Below, one piece after another: positions 54,722-64,000 of a stretch of 64,000 bases of DNA. The stretch spans positions 10,530,001 through 10,594,000 of the forward strand of contig NC_084943.1 in assembly GCF_958298935.1 (NCBI RefSeq), in the 5' to 3' direction. This DNA is from Phragmites australis (lineage: Eukaryota > Streptophyta > Magnoliopsida > Poales > Poaceae). The notes under the pieces were generated by a model that made no database searches, had not been told where the DNA came from, and saw nothing but the letters and a program-made list of their open reading frames with translations. Positions within the stretch are counted from its first letter, which is position 1, and each line of letters opens with the position of its first letter. A program made the position numbers and the translations under genes.

Positions 54722-57700
54722 TGTAACAGCCCAACATTTTAAAATGAAGAAAATAAAAACCTTTTCAAAGAAAATAAAGGGGGTTTACAAAACTAAATAA
54801 AATTCCTAAGTATTTATGTGTACTTTTATGCATATACACATATATATGAGTATGTGTGCTACATGTATAAATACATATATACATTGAGGGCTAATTTTCT
54901 TATAAAGGAATATCCATATGTATGTCTGTATATATTAGTTGATTATATAATTGTTCGATTGTTTGATTACTTGATTATGTGATCTAATATAAATATATAT
55001 GGGGTATATATACACTGTATGTATACATATGTATATACGCGAGAGAATAGAAAAGGAAAAAAGAAAAGTTTTTAGAGTTAAAAGGCTGAATCCATCTCTC
55101 CTTCCCTCTTTTCTCTCTGATCTAGCCCAGCCCAAGCTGGCTTTTCCCTCTCTCCTTTCTCCCTTCCCGCAGCCCACTCGGACCACCGGCCCATTCTTCC
55201 CTTCCCTCCATTCCTTCTCTTCCACCTGGCTGCACGGCCAACCGGCCCAAGCCACTGCCGCTCGCCTTTCTCCTACTCGACGCGCGCTCAGCCCAGCCAC
55301 CCCGCCTGCCGCTTCTGCCTCCGAAACACGCCTTTGCTCCAAGCCGCTGACCAACCGGGCCCACATGTCATGCCCATCCCCTACCTTGAGCAAGAGTCCG
55401 CCTCCAGCACGAGCCCATGCACTAGCCTTTGAATCCACATCCAACCCATAGGGGAGATCATCTAGAAGCCTCTGATTCGAATCCCTGTGAGTCCCACAAC
55501 CTTCAGCTGGCCGTATCTCTAAGCCCCATACATTTAAGTGAGAGATCGAGTCCGGATTTGTGCCATCGCCACCATAGTCCCAACCGTACTCAGCTGACCT
55601 CTGTAGCCCCGCCCACCTATATATGTGCGACCCTACACCATCCCCAGAGCATTCCAAAAAATTTCCCCAACTCGCCGATGTGAGGGCGACTACGTAGCGC
55701 CCTGTCCCGATGCAGAAGCCGCCATTGCGCTTTTCGGTCAAGCTCGTTGACATGTCGTTCCTGTGCCGCATTACCATTGCTGAGTAGCCTAGAAGCATCG
55801 CATGAGATCGTTGATGCCTCCCAGAGCCTCACCATCGCCGATCGTGCGCCAGAGAGCCCTCACCATTGACGCTCGAGCTCCGCTGCCACTGTACACCGCC
55901 ACCAGCTCATCTCATCGCTTCACCAATGTCATTGAAGCCCGAGGTGAGTATTTCGACCTCGTCTTGTTCTCCTCCGCCGCTCCCCATTGTGTACCAAGGT
56001 CGACGACGAGGTTTACACCGATCTCTGGTAAGATCACAGCTGAGGAACCTCGGCCACCGCCGTCTCCTCACTGTCGCTGGCGCCAGCTGTCCGCATTCAT
56101 TGGATTCAATCTAAACGATGTAGATTAAAAGGATTACATACCCCTTCATCCACCAATCAAAGACTGCCACGTGGCCAACATAATCCGAGTTAGCTTCTAA
56201 GCCATGTCATTACGCCACCTCACCTTGCCGCATCAGCAAATCCGCTGATGTGTCCTGACATATCAGTCGAACAACAGCTTTCTTTTTCTTTTATTGATGT
56301 GATGACATCATAATTGATATATATTGCGAAACAATTAGATTTTCAGTATGAAAATAATTTCGAAAATAAGAAAAAAGGGAATTAATTTATTATAATGTTT
56401 AAAAATGTTTTATATGTTTAATTAATTGTGTTTAATAGTTTTTTTAATTCTATATATAATGTTTCCTTAGTTGAATAATTCAAACATATATTGTCCTCAA
56501 TAAACATAATTCCAAAATAAGGATAACCTTGTGTAAAATAGTTTTCATGATGTTTATAGTGTTTTATAATTCAAATAAATGTTTGTTTTTGCTTAATGTT
56601 TTTTCTATGGTTTTAATAATGTTTTCTAGAATAAAAATAATTCCATAAATAGGATAAAATTTGAATATGTTTAATATTGTTTCTATAATGTTATTTAATT
56701 ATTTTTAATGTTTTATATAGTTTTATAAATCAAATAAATGCTAATATAGAAGAAAAATTCTAGAAAATCCCAGAAAATCATAGATGACTTTGGAAAATAC
56801 TAGAAAAATCCTAGCAACATAATTTCATCTGTAGATAATCTTTTTAGTCCTGTTTTGATCTTTAGAAAATCATAACTTGTCCCGTAGCTCCGTTTTGACC
56901 CGTTCTTTCACCGGATTTTCTGGAAAAGCATGATCTTGTGTGTGATGATGTTTGTTATGTGACAATTAGGTTTTTTTTGGATTTTGGTGTTTATGTGTTG
57001 AATTTTTGCTTATTTTCGTGAGTAGATTCCAACGTTCCAAAGGAGCTAGAAGTACTTCAAGATCAAGACTTTGCTGAAGACCCAATTGAGTCGAGTGAAA
57101 GGTAAGTATATTTATTCCGGTTTTACAAATGTTTTGTTTATAAACATGCATGCTAATAAATTGTTTGGAATCCCAAGTGTTAGGCTTTACCCTAGTTCTT
57201 TCCTTATCATCCTTGTCCCCTTTGTATGGTTTTGGGTTATGGAAGGGTAGGTGATGCTTAGCCTTGCTTTAGGATGCTAATCATGATAATTGTTCCACGA
57301 ACTTGATAATGGTCCTATGCAACAGTGATAAAATATTGTAGAATAAATTTTGTGGCAACATAGTATAGGGATTTGAGTAGGTGGTATGATGAGATGTATG
57401 GTTGGGAAAGTGGTAGTCTTGCTCAAATCTAAGGACCAGTTCGTGGGGTGACATTTTTATGGGATAGGCCTAGCCAAGTAATTTGCTTACTCTTAGTATA
57501 GTGCAGACCAGGCAGAAGAGTGGTGAATGGACGCAAAGTCTTAGGATCCGAAAGGCGCAAGATGGGGCTACCGTTGTTGAGGTGGAATCACGCGGCAGCG
57601 AAACCTTAGCGGGTAGACATGTGCTGAGAGGGGTATTGTAAAGGCTTTGTAGTGATCTATTGGCCACACACCTCGGTAGTGTGCAGTGTGCCTTATCAGC

Positions 57701-58433
57701 ACGGGTAAAATGGAGACTTAGTTACCCGCTTGCAGGTGATGAAATCACGATTTATGGGTAAAAGTACAACCTCTGCAGAGTTAAAATTGAATATTCAGTT
57801 GTGCTCACAGTCACGAGCGGCACGAAAAACCTACCATGATTATAACTTGATGGTTTAGTTAGTGTGGTGAATTGTGGCAATGGGAACCACAATTGAGGTA
57901 TGGGTCAACCATGATGGTGGGTATCGTGGTTGAGGTGGTTGGTCAGTAGTTCAACTTTGGTGGTGGAACCATGGTTGAGGTGTTGGTTATTCAACATTGG
58001 TGGTTATAACCTTGGTTGGGGTTGTCAGTTTGGTTAAGTCAGGATGGTTGAAATCTTGAGGTGGTTTGCTATTCACTTAATTATTATCGTTTTTCAAATT
58101 GTTTTTCATAAATGTTGTTTTGTGCAAAAGAGCCATTTAGCCATATTCTCATTAAAGCCTTCATATGCATACAATTCCTTCATAACTTGCTGAGTACGAC
58201 ATGTGCTCACACTTGTTATAACCAAAACACTCAGTTAGGCAAGAATTGGAAGACTTCATGGAGGATGTATTCTAGGGAGGTGTTCTACATTGATATATCA
58301 GTGAAGATGAAGACTATGCTTAGGATCCGCTGCAAAGTTTTATTTGGTTCTTCAGCCTTTGAAGGTCTTTTCTAAGACGATTTGTCGATTAAGGCATGGA
58401 TATTGTAATGATTATCATCAACGAAGTCACTGT
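54722..58433. repeat. long gypsy-type LTR, left part
   Basis: Starts TGTAACAGCCCAACATT after the Tat remnant. Regions: AT-rich 54750-55070; C-rich 55080-55450 (CCAGCCCAGCC, CGGCCCA) that produces long frames on both strands; AT-rich 56280-56830; then typical LTR text (CTTGCTGAGTACGACATGTGC, at about 58186). It lacks gag-pol. The pattern suggests a several-kb LTR of a Tekay-like or related family; interrupted at 58434 by a copia solo LTR. The right end is not identified. Confidence 0.55.
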
Positions 58434-59433
58434 TGAAGGTGATATCCCCTAGAGGCAATCATATAGATGATTGTATCACATGTGTATATTCATGTACTAC
58501 TGAATAATGTGTTATTCCAAGAATGACTATCATTTATATTGATTGGTAAGTATGTGACTTGTTCATGAAACTCTTTGCTTATATCATGATGTTATTCTTA
58601 GTCGATCCCTGGTCGCATATCATTGTGATGATACATAAGACCAACACATGTATTGATTGATGATCACGTTTCATGGATCATAGGTATAGAGATACAAGGT
58701 CAATAATGTGAACATTTATGTTAGAGAACATGAGGTTGGATAGACCCACCTTGAGATACTGTTGAGATTGTTATTTATGATGTTCCATCAGTTGTTATCT
58801 CAAATGGTGTACCTGCAGGATCTTTAGACCTGAGATCGTCATTGATTCCCAGAATGTGTAGTGGCATACTTTGAGGTTGCCAAACGCTATTGCGTAACTG
58901 GGTAGTCATAAAGGTAGTTTTCGGGTTTGTCATGGAACATGTCGTGGGGTATGAGCGATTAAGACGGAATTTACCCCTCCTTGATAACAGGAGAGATATC
59001 TCTGGGCCCCTAGAGGTAGTTGGATTGAGAAAGTGTATGGCCATGCCAATATGATTAAAGAGTTAATCATGATGAATCTACTACTGATCGAGTGAATGGT
59101 CGAGCTATCACAAGGGTACCACGTATCTTGCCTAAAGCTTGACTGGTATCGTGAGGCAAAGGGATCGATGCATATGTATATCAAGGTTCGGACGATATGA
59201 TCTTTTATGTATACTCAGGAGTCGGCATGTCCTGCTAGAGATCGCTATTTATTTCTGTTTGGAAAGGGTTTTTGAGTCGTAGCCGTTTGTTCATGATCCT
59301 AACGGGTCACACACTTAATGGGTTGGACCAAAACATGCAAATTGGATTCGTATATGGGTTTTGATTGGATTGTGATCCATGAGAAGTTAGAGTCCTAAAG
59401 GGCTTCCAACGTGGGAGCCCATTGGCGAGCTCT

Positions 59434-59441
59434 ATATAAGG
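59434..59441 (+). promoter_or_regulatory. putative copia LTR TATA box
   Basis: TATATAAG within GAGCTCTATATAAGGAG. The same motif is inverted at about 21600 in the rearranged 5' LTR and deleted from the 3' LTR at 31069-31788. Confidence 0.55.
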
Positions 59442-59633
59442 AGAGGCGTGAGTAGGGCATGCCGAGGTTGAGCCACTCTGAAACCATAGCCACAACCTTT
59501 CACACGATCTTCCAAAACCCTAGCCGTGCGTGCGGTGCCAGCACATCAGTGCTCGGCATTTCTGTCTAGTATGTGTGGATACCGTAGAGGCGTTGCTGCT
59601 ATTATGGCGCTGATCTTCTCGGCCAGTCGAACG

Positions 59634-59819
59634 GGAGTTGGTCAAGGAGTGCGATCACCTGCTCGGAGTTGGTCCATGAGCATGACCACCTGCTCGGATT
59701 TAGTCAAAGAGCACGACCAGCTGCTCGAAGTTAGTCGAGAAGCACGACCACCTGCTCGGAGTTGGTCAAGGAGTACGACCATCTGCTCGGAGTTGGTTGA
59801 GGAGTTTGACCGCCTACGA
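59634..59819 (+). repeat. 31-bp minisatellite, six units
   Basis: Six units of exactly 31 bp, consensus GGAGTTGGTCAAGGAGCACG then ACCACCTGCTC. The two LTRs of the copia element have only about two recognisable units (21195-21245 inverted; 31540-31600). Confidence 0.9.
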
Positions 59820-60022
59820 GGGGCTGGTCACGAATCTGATCGAGAAGCTGCTCGAGGAGTTTGACATGCATGACGTTGGATCGGTCTACTCCACTTCTTC
59901 TGCTGCACTACGTGTCAAGCAGTAACGATATATGATCTCCTACTAGCATGATTTCCTGGGTGAATGCGATAGAATTTTTTTTGTTTTAGGCTAGCATATC
60001 CTGCGAGTTCCCCCACAACTGT

Positions 60023-60625
60023 GTGTTGAGATTGATTTCTAGGCTCAGCACATAGAAGAGATTGGTTTGTTTTTTGAACTGATCTTGATAGAGGATGAGG
60101 TCATCGGCGAGGCCTCGGCTCCCTCTAGAACTCACCAGTGTCCCTACCCGACCATGGACATCTCTGATGATGAGGAGTTTGGGAGAGACATTAGCTCCTC
60201 CCCGAACTTGTCGTTGCCGCTTCCCAGGCTACTCCCTCCGGTCGGCTTCACCGACATTGCCTGAGGACGAAGGGGATGAAATGACCAATGCCTTGCCATC
60301 CACAAGGCACAAGAGGAGGCTTCTGGGTAGCAGTTAGACTTGCGTAAACCCTGACGGTGAAACCTGGAGTGTTGGTGACATATATTGGGAGGATTCTTTA
60401 TAAAGGCTTCATAGTGATCTCCTGGCAACACACCTCGAAAGTGTGTATAGTGCTTGGCTGGCATTGCAATATGGAGACTTTAGTCATGTGCTTGTAGTTG
60501 ATAAAATCATGAGTTGTGGATAAAAGTTGGACAAGCTTTGTAAAGTGTAATCTGATATATCAGCCGTGCTCACGGTAATGGAGACTTGGATCCTCACATG
60601 ATTAGTTGGTTATGGTTATGGTTAT
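60023..60625. repeat. long LTR, right part, plus second diverged LTR fragment
   Basis: 60023-60100 continues 58433 (GTGTTGAGATTGATTTCTAG, compare 12608). 60335-60620 repeats, diverged, the block at 57640-57830 (AAAGGCTT, AGTGATCT, CACACCTCG, ATGGAGACTT, GTGCTCAC). Between them, 60067-60264 is an acidic frame (IEDEVIGEASAPSRTHQCPY, DISDDEEFGRDISS) of unknown origin. Confidence 0.5.
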
Positions 60626-61522
60626 TGATGAGCCCATGGCTCCTTCCGATATGATCCATACAGCTAATAATCCTCAAATCATACAAGGTTCAATTACAAG
60701 AGCACGTGCACGACAATTAGATTACCAGGTGAACTCATTCCTTGCTGTTCATGCTTCCTTAGATGGGTTACTACTAAATTCTTGTGATGTTTTATTACTT
60801 AAAAATATGGGAGAAGCACCACAACCTTACCCTAACATCACCCCTCAAAGGCCAAGTCTACTCGGACTAAAGGCTGAGCTCTAGTCGAGGTCGTGGTCGA
60901 GTCCGAGGACAGCATGTTAGTAAAACAAGCATAACTCTCTCATACGAAGTTCATTTTAGGCAATCTTGGACATTCTGGAAAGCTTACGACGTTCCCTTTC
61001 CAATGGATCTGAGCTCAAAAAATTCCTTATAGTTAGTCAGAGTCAAAGAAATAAAGGTGATGCGTCACCGTTTTGGACCTAGTTGGGTATTATAATCATG
61101 TCGGGGTCGGAGTCCAGGTTGTGTACGCTTCTTTACACGGCTGCACAACCCTAGATCGACCTCCTCACGTCACCCTTATACACAGTAGCTATCATAGTTT
61201 AGGCTCAGGTTTAGCTTAGATTATTCTGTTTTAGACAGTTTCGCCGTTTATCGATTTTGTTGAACCCAACTCGAGTACTTTATTGGTAATTAGCAATATT
61301 TAGATTGCATCTACTTGTTCTTACTTGTGTTCTCGATTCGTTTGCAGGAAAAACCTTCTTCGCGAGGTCAACCGCGTCTTGGCATGGTTGATAACCACGA
61401 GTAGTGGTGTAGTAGTTGCGAGGGTTCTCGATTTGTTTAGTTCGGAGCCTTTGGATTATCAATGTCGAAGCTCCACCAATCGACTTATCATATTACCTTT
61501 CAGAAGATCAGACAAATACACA
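60626..61522 (+). repeat. 5' LTR, family 1 (plus strand)
   Basis: 897 bp, TGATGAGCCCATGGC... to ...ACAAATACACA; reverse complement of 8986-9918. It also encodes the pol tail (ITRARARQLDYQVNSFL, 60680-60735). The distal end has lost the CATCA terminus. Confidence 0.88.
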
Positions 61523-61527
61523 TAAAG

Positions 61528-61540
61528 TGGTATCAAAGCC
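61528..61540 (+). promoter_or_regulatory. primer binding site, family 1 (plus)
   Basis: TGGTATCAAAGCC, one change from TGGTATCAGAGCC. Five bases separate it from the LTR end. Confidence 0.82.
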
Positions 61541-62904
61541 TCGGTTGCCCATTAGGTAATCTCAAGTATCCCCTTTGTTTCATCGTTTTCCATTATCTAG
61601 AGTCCAGAAAGTTGCCCCACAAAAATTTTTAGATCTTAGTTTTTCCGCTACCCAAACCACTTTGTGCCTTTGCAATTTTGTTTTCAGTATTTGAATTGTT
61701 GAGTTTGAGTCCATCATCGGTGTCTTTGTTGCTGGTCGAGTCACCGTGATCCAGTTTCTAGAGTCGAGTCTTGCTGTTTAGTCGCTTTAACCATCTACTC
61801 AAGTTCGACCACTAGTCGAGTCAACCATCAAGTCGTGTTCGACAACTAGTTGAGTCAGCCATCTACTTGGGTTCGACCACTTGTTGAGTCGACCATCAAA
61901 TCATGTTCGTCAATTAGTCAAGTCGACCATCTACTCGCGTTCGACCACTAGCTGCTCCGACCACCCACTCGGGGTCCTGATCAGTCATTCCGACCACCCA
62001 CTCGGGGTCCCGACCAAGCATTCTGACTACCCACTCGGGGTCCGACCAGGTTCTCCGACCACCCACTCGGGGTCATGACCGGTCACTCTGACCACCCACT
62101 TGGGGTTCTGACCGGTCACTTTGACCACCTAGTCGGAATCGACCATCTTCTCGAATCTGACCATCCTTTTAGGGATCGACCACCTAGTCAGATTCTACTA
62201 TCCACTCGTTTTTGTCTCCACAACCTAGTCGGAGTCTGTCTGTTCTAGCTTCTCTTGGACACCCTACATACTCATTATATCGAGCATTGTCTGACAAAGT
62301 TCGAGTATCGCTCGATAGCCCAAACAGAGGAAGCCAAAGTTTAAAGAGAGGGATAGAGAGAGAAAATTTTGTGACCCACGTACCTCACTGGTCTCAGAAA
62401 AGGCAGTGGAAGAGTTTTTGAGTTTGTGTCACATTTGCAAAAAAGAAAAGAAAATAAAAGAAAAGCAAGGAAGAAGCAAAGAGTGCAAAAAAAAAGAAGA
62501 GAGTGAGAATTAAAAAAAAAGAATCGGTTTGCATTGCAAAATTTATTCCATTGTGCTTGTGTCTGTTATAGTTTTTGGCTTCCTTGAGCTAGTTCTAGGA
62601 ACGTGTTCAGGCCAGCAACTGTGATGAGTACTGTGAACTTTTATTCAGCTTTGCTAATCTGATTTCAATTATTGCCATTCCTTGCTATGCCTTCTCTCGA
62701 TCAGAACGATTTCTCTCCTTGCAACTACCTCACTCGCACCCTATAAGGTATCGTGAACCAGCCACTGGTTGTGCCAGCTACGGTGATTGGTAAGAACACT
62801 TGCAACAGTGTGGTAAGATGCTTGAGAGTGTGTGACTCCATCTTCACCGCATAGCAGTAGATAGGGATAATTTATCTTTCATTGTTTTCTATCTTCGACT
62901 AACT
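61541..62904 (+). other. leader of family-1 element with tandem repeats
   Basis: No gene. Contains two adjacent tandem arrays (34-bp units at about 61806-61950 and 33-bp units at 61957-62125) and an A/G-rich tract at 62430-62525. The minus-strand relative has shorter versions of both. Confidence 0.75.
61806..62125 (+). repeat. two adjacent minisatellites (34-bp and 33-bp units)
   Basis: First array, ~4.5 units: GTTCGACCACTAGTCGAGTC then AACCATCAAGTCGT-like. Second, 5 units: CCGACCACCCACTCGGGGTC then CCGACCAGTCATT-like; unit starts at 61957, 61990 and 62023, one later unit a base shorter. Confidence 0.88.
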
Positions 62905-64000
62905 ATGGTAGGAGAAGTATTGGATGCGAAAGAGTGTGTTTTGAGGGAAAAACTCATAATGTTGTTGGATGATCATCGACAAAATATTAATGACGACATT
63001 GAGAAGAAGCTTGGGAGAGCCAATACCGTATTGAAACGACTCAATGAAAGCATTGCAATGCTCAATACACACTTTGATCGATTGGTTAATCCGCAACCGA
63101 ACAATGGTCGAGTAGATGCCCATGGTGCAGCCTATGAACAAGATGAGTCCATCATGGATGATGAAATTTTGAGACAGGAACATGACACCTTTCATGAATG
63201 ACAAAGAAACCGATTGAATTCAACCACAGTCAAGGTATGAGATGTAAAAAATTTCAGCAACATAACCCACATATTAATGATGATCCATTTTCGAAGGTTA
63301 AGTTTACTATACATCTTTTGAGGGTGCTTATGATGCTGAAAGGTATTTAGATTGGGAGATGACGGTATAACATAAGTTTAACGCTCATTTAGTTCCTAAA
63401 GTGCATAGAGTTAGGCAAGCCACTAGTGAATTAAAAATTCTGCAATCATCTGGTGGAATAGGGTATGCATCGACAGATTAGCTCCTACTACTTGGAATGC
63501 TTTAAAGGTTGCTATGCATCACAGATCTATTCCACCCTCTTTTAAACGTGATTTGCGTAAGAAATTGCAGCGCTTAAACCAAGGTGATAGATCCGTAGAA
63601 GAATATTACTAGGAGCTACAAATAAGTATGTTGCATTTGATATTATTGAGGATGAAGGGACTGCAATGGGACACTTTTATGGAGGGTTAAGGCGTGAAAT
63701 TCAAGACATAATTGATTATAAAGAATACAATAGTGTTCCTAGATTATTCCAACTTGCATGTCTGGCAGAAAAAGAATTGCAGGGATGACAACAGAAGCTA
63801 AGGAGCACTTTTGGAAGCGCGACCACTTCAAAATCAACACCGAGACAAGTCAAAATAGCCCCACGTTCAGCTACATGGTCTGCTGCCCCCTTCTCGAGTA
63901 GGGCACGTTCAACAGTACCTTCGACACCGTCGCGCGCTCCTAATGTAAGCAAATCCGTAAGTGTGCAGGGTCCAGCCAAGAGCTCTTCTTGGTTGCTTCT
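62905..64000 (+). pseudogene. gag, family 1 (plus strand), cut by window edge
   Basis: ATG at 62905: MVGEVLDAKECVLREKLIML, DDIEKKLGRANTVLKRLNES, IAMLNTHFDRLVNPQPNNGR, then a stop at 63199. Capsid in other frames: GAYDAERYLDWEMTV, HKFNAHLVPKVHRVRQATSE, PPSFKRDLRKKLQRLNQGDR, SVEEYY, stop, LRREIQDIIDYKEYNSVPRL, ATTSKSTPRQVKIAPRSATW. At least four frameshifts or stops. The knuckle and pol lie beyond 64000. Confidence 0.87.

Larger units (their letters stand above)
58434..60017 (+). mobile_element. solo copia LTR (full length, 1584 bp)
   Basis: TGAAGGTGATATCCCC... to ...GTTCCCCCACA, flanked by ACTGT on both sides (58429-58433, 60018-60022). Same family as the LTRs of the copia element at 21002-31788. 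No internal sequence, so it arose by LTR-LTR recombination. Contains TATATAAG at 59434-59441, a likely promoter TATA box, and a 31-bp minisatellite at 59634-59819. Confidence 0.92.
60626..64000 (+). mobile_element. family-1 CRM-like gypsy element, 5' end, truncated by window edge
   Basis: 5' LTR 60626-61522, primer site, leader and gag on the + strand, continuing past 64000. Orientation is opposite to the family-1 element at 2464-9918, and LTR and gag are clearly related to it. Confidence 0.9.

Noticed and set aside
54935..55798. 287-codon reverse-strand frame, with a 150-codon forward frame over the same stretch
   Set aside because: Both strands are open because the DNA is C/G-biased and low in stop codons. 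Neither shows a domain, and the region has the character of a long LTR.
55080..56130. Host gene with C-rich 5' exon
   Set aside because: No start context, splice pattern or domain supports it; similar C-rich blocks are usual in long grass gypsy LTRs.
1..64000. Endogenous plant pararetrovirus or other viral genes
   Set aside because: All RT domains are accompanied by gypsy or copia gag, protease, RNase H, integrase or LTRs; no movement or coat protein-like frame was seen.

Overview
The window looks like intergenic heterochromatin of a grass (Poaceae). No intact host gene, rRNA, tRNA or CRISPR array was found. Nearly all of it is LTR retrotransposons inserted into one another, with a few DNA transposons and minisatellites. 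The grass assignment is an inference from the mix of Tat-, CRM- and Tekay-like Ty3/gypsy lineages, Ty1/copia, a Tourist-like MITE and a CACTA-like end. The presence of several CRM-like elements fits a (peri)centromeric location but does not prove it.

Layout. (1) 1-12300: a minus-strand Tat-like gypsy element is split inside its reverse transcriptase by a complete minus-strand CRM-like element at 2464-9918 (family 1; LTRs of 900 and 933 bp; TSD GTTGG). (2) 12303-18836: fragments of a long LTR, a 92-bp tandem array with a 300-bp MITE in it, a lone family-1-like LTR, and a pol-deleted CRM-like element (family 3; gag, protease and 5' LTR). (3) 18837-34045: a plus-strand Tekay-like gypsy element is split by a Ty1/copia element at 21002-31788 (TSD GAAGT). 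The copia element is itself split by a deleted CRM-like element at 23719-27817 (family 2; TSD CACAA/CTCAA). (4) 34090-41030: Tat gag-to-RT, a CACTA-like segment, a second Tat 5' end, and a minus-strand Tekay-like fragment. (5) 41357-48822: the best-preserved element, a full-length family-2 copy with two 909-bp LTRs, TSD GCTTC, PBS, PPT and nearly complete gag-pol. (6) 48828-54721: a degraded plus-strand Tat element whose integrase is split by a 2.9-kb TG...CA unit (50987-53883, TSD AAGAT). (7) 54722-60625: a long gypsy-type LTR region split by a solo copia LTR (58434-60017, TSD ACTGT). (8) 60626-64000: the 5' end of a plus-strand family-1 element cut off by the window edge.

Every coding region is a piece of gag-pol: nucleocapsid knuckle, aspartic protease, RT, RNase H and integrase. 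All carry stops or frameshifts, so they are annotated as pseudogenes. Insertion order can be read from target-site duplications and from protein frames that rejoin across the insertions. The most distinctive observations are a copia 5' LTR that is largely inverted, GACC-rich minisatellites of similar sequence in a copia LTR and a gypsy leader, a CACTA-like segment carrying gypsy-leader-like DNA, an in-frame 132-bp duplication in an RNase H domain, and pol frames that run about 90 codons into the LTR. Coordinates come from reading the sequence by eye. LTR ends with a TSD should be exact to within a base or two; internal domain borders are approximate.
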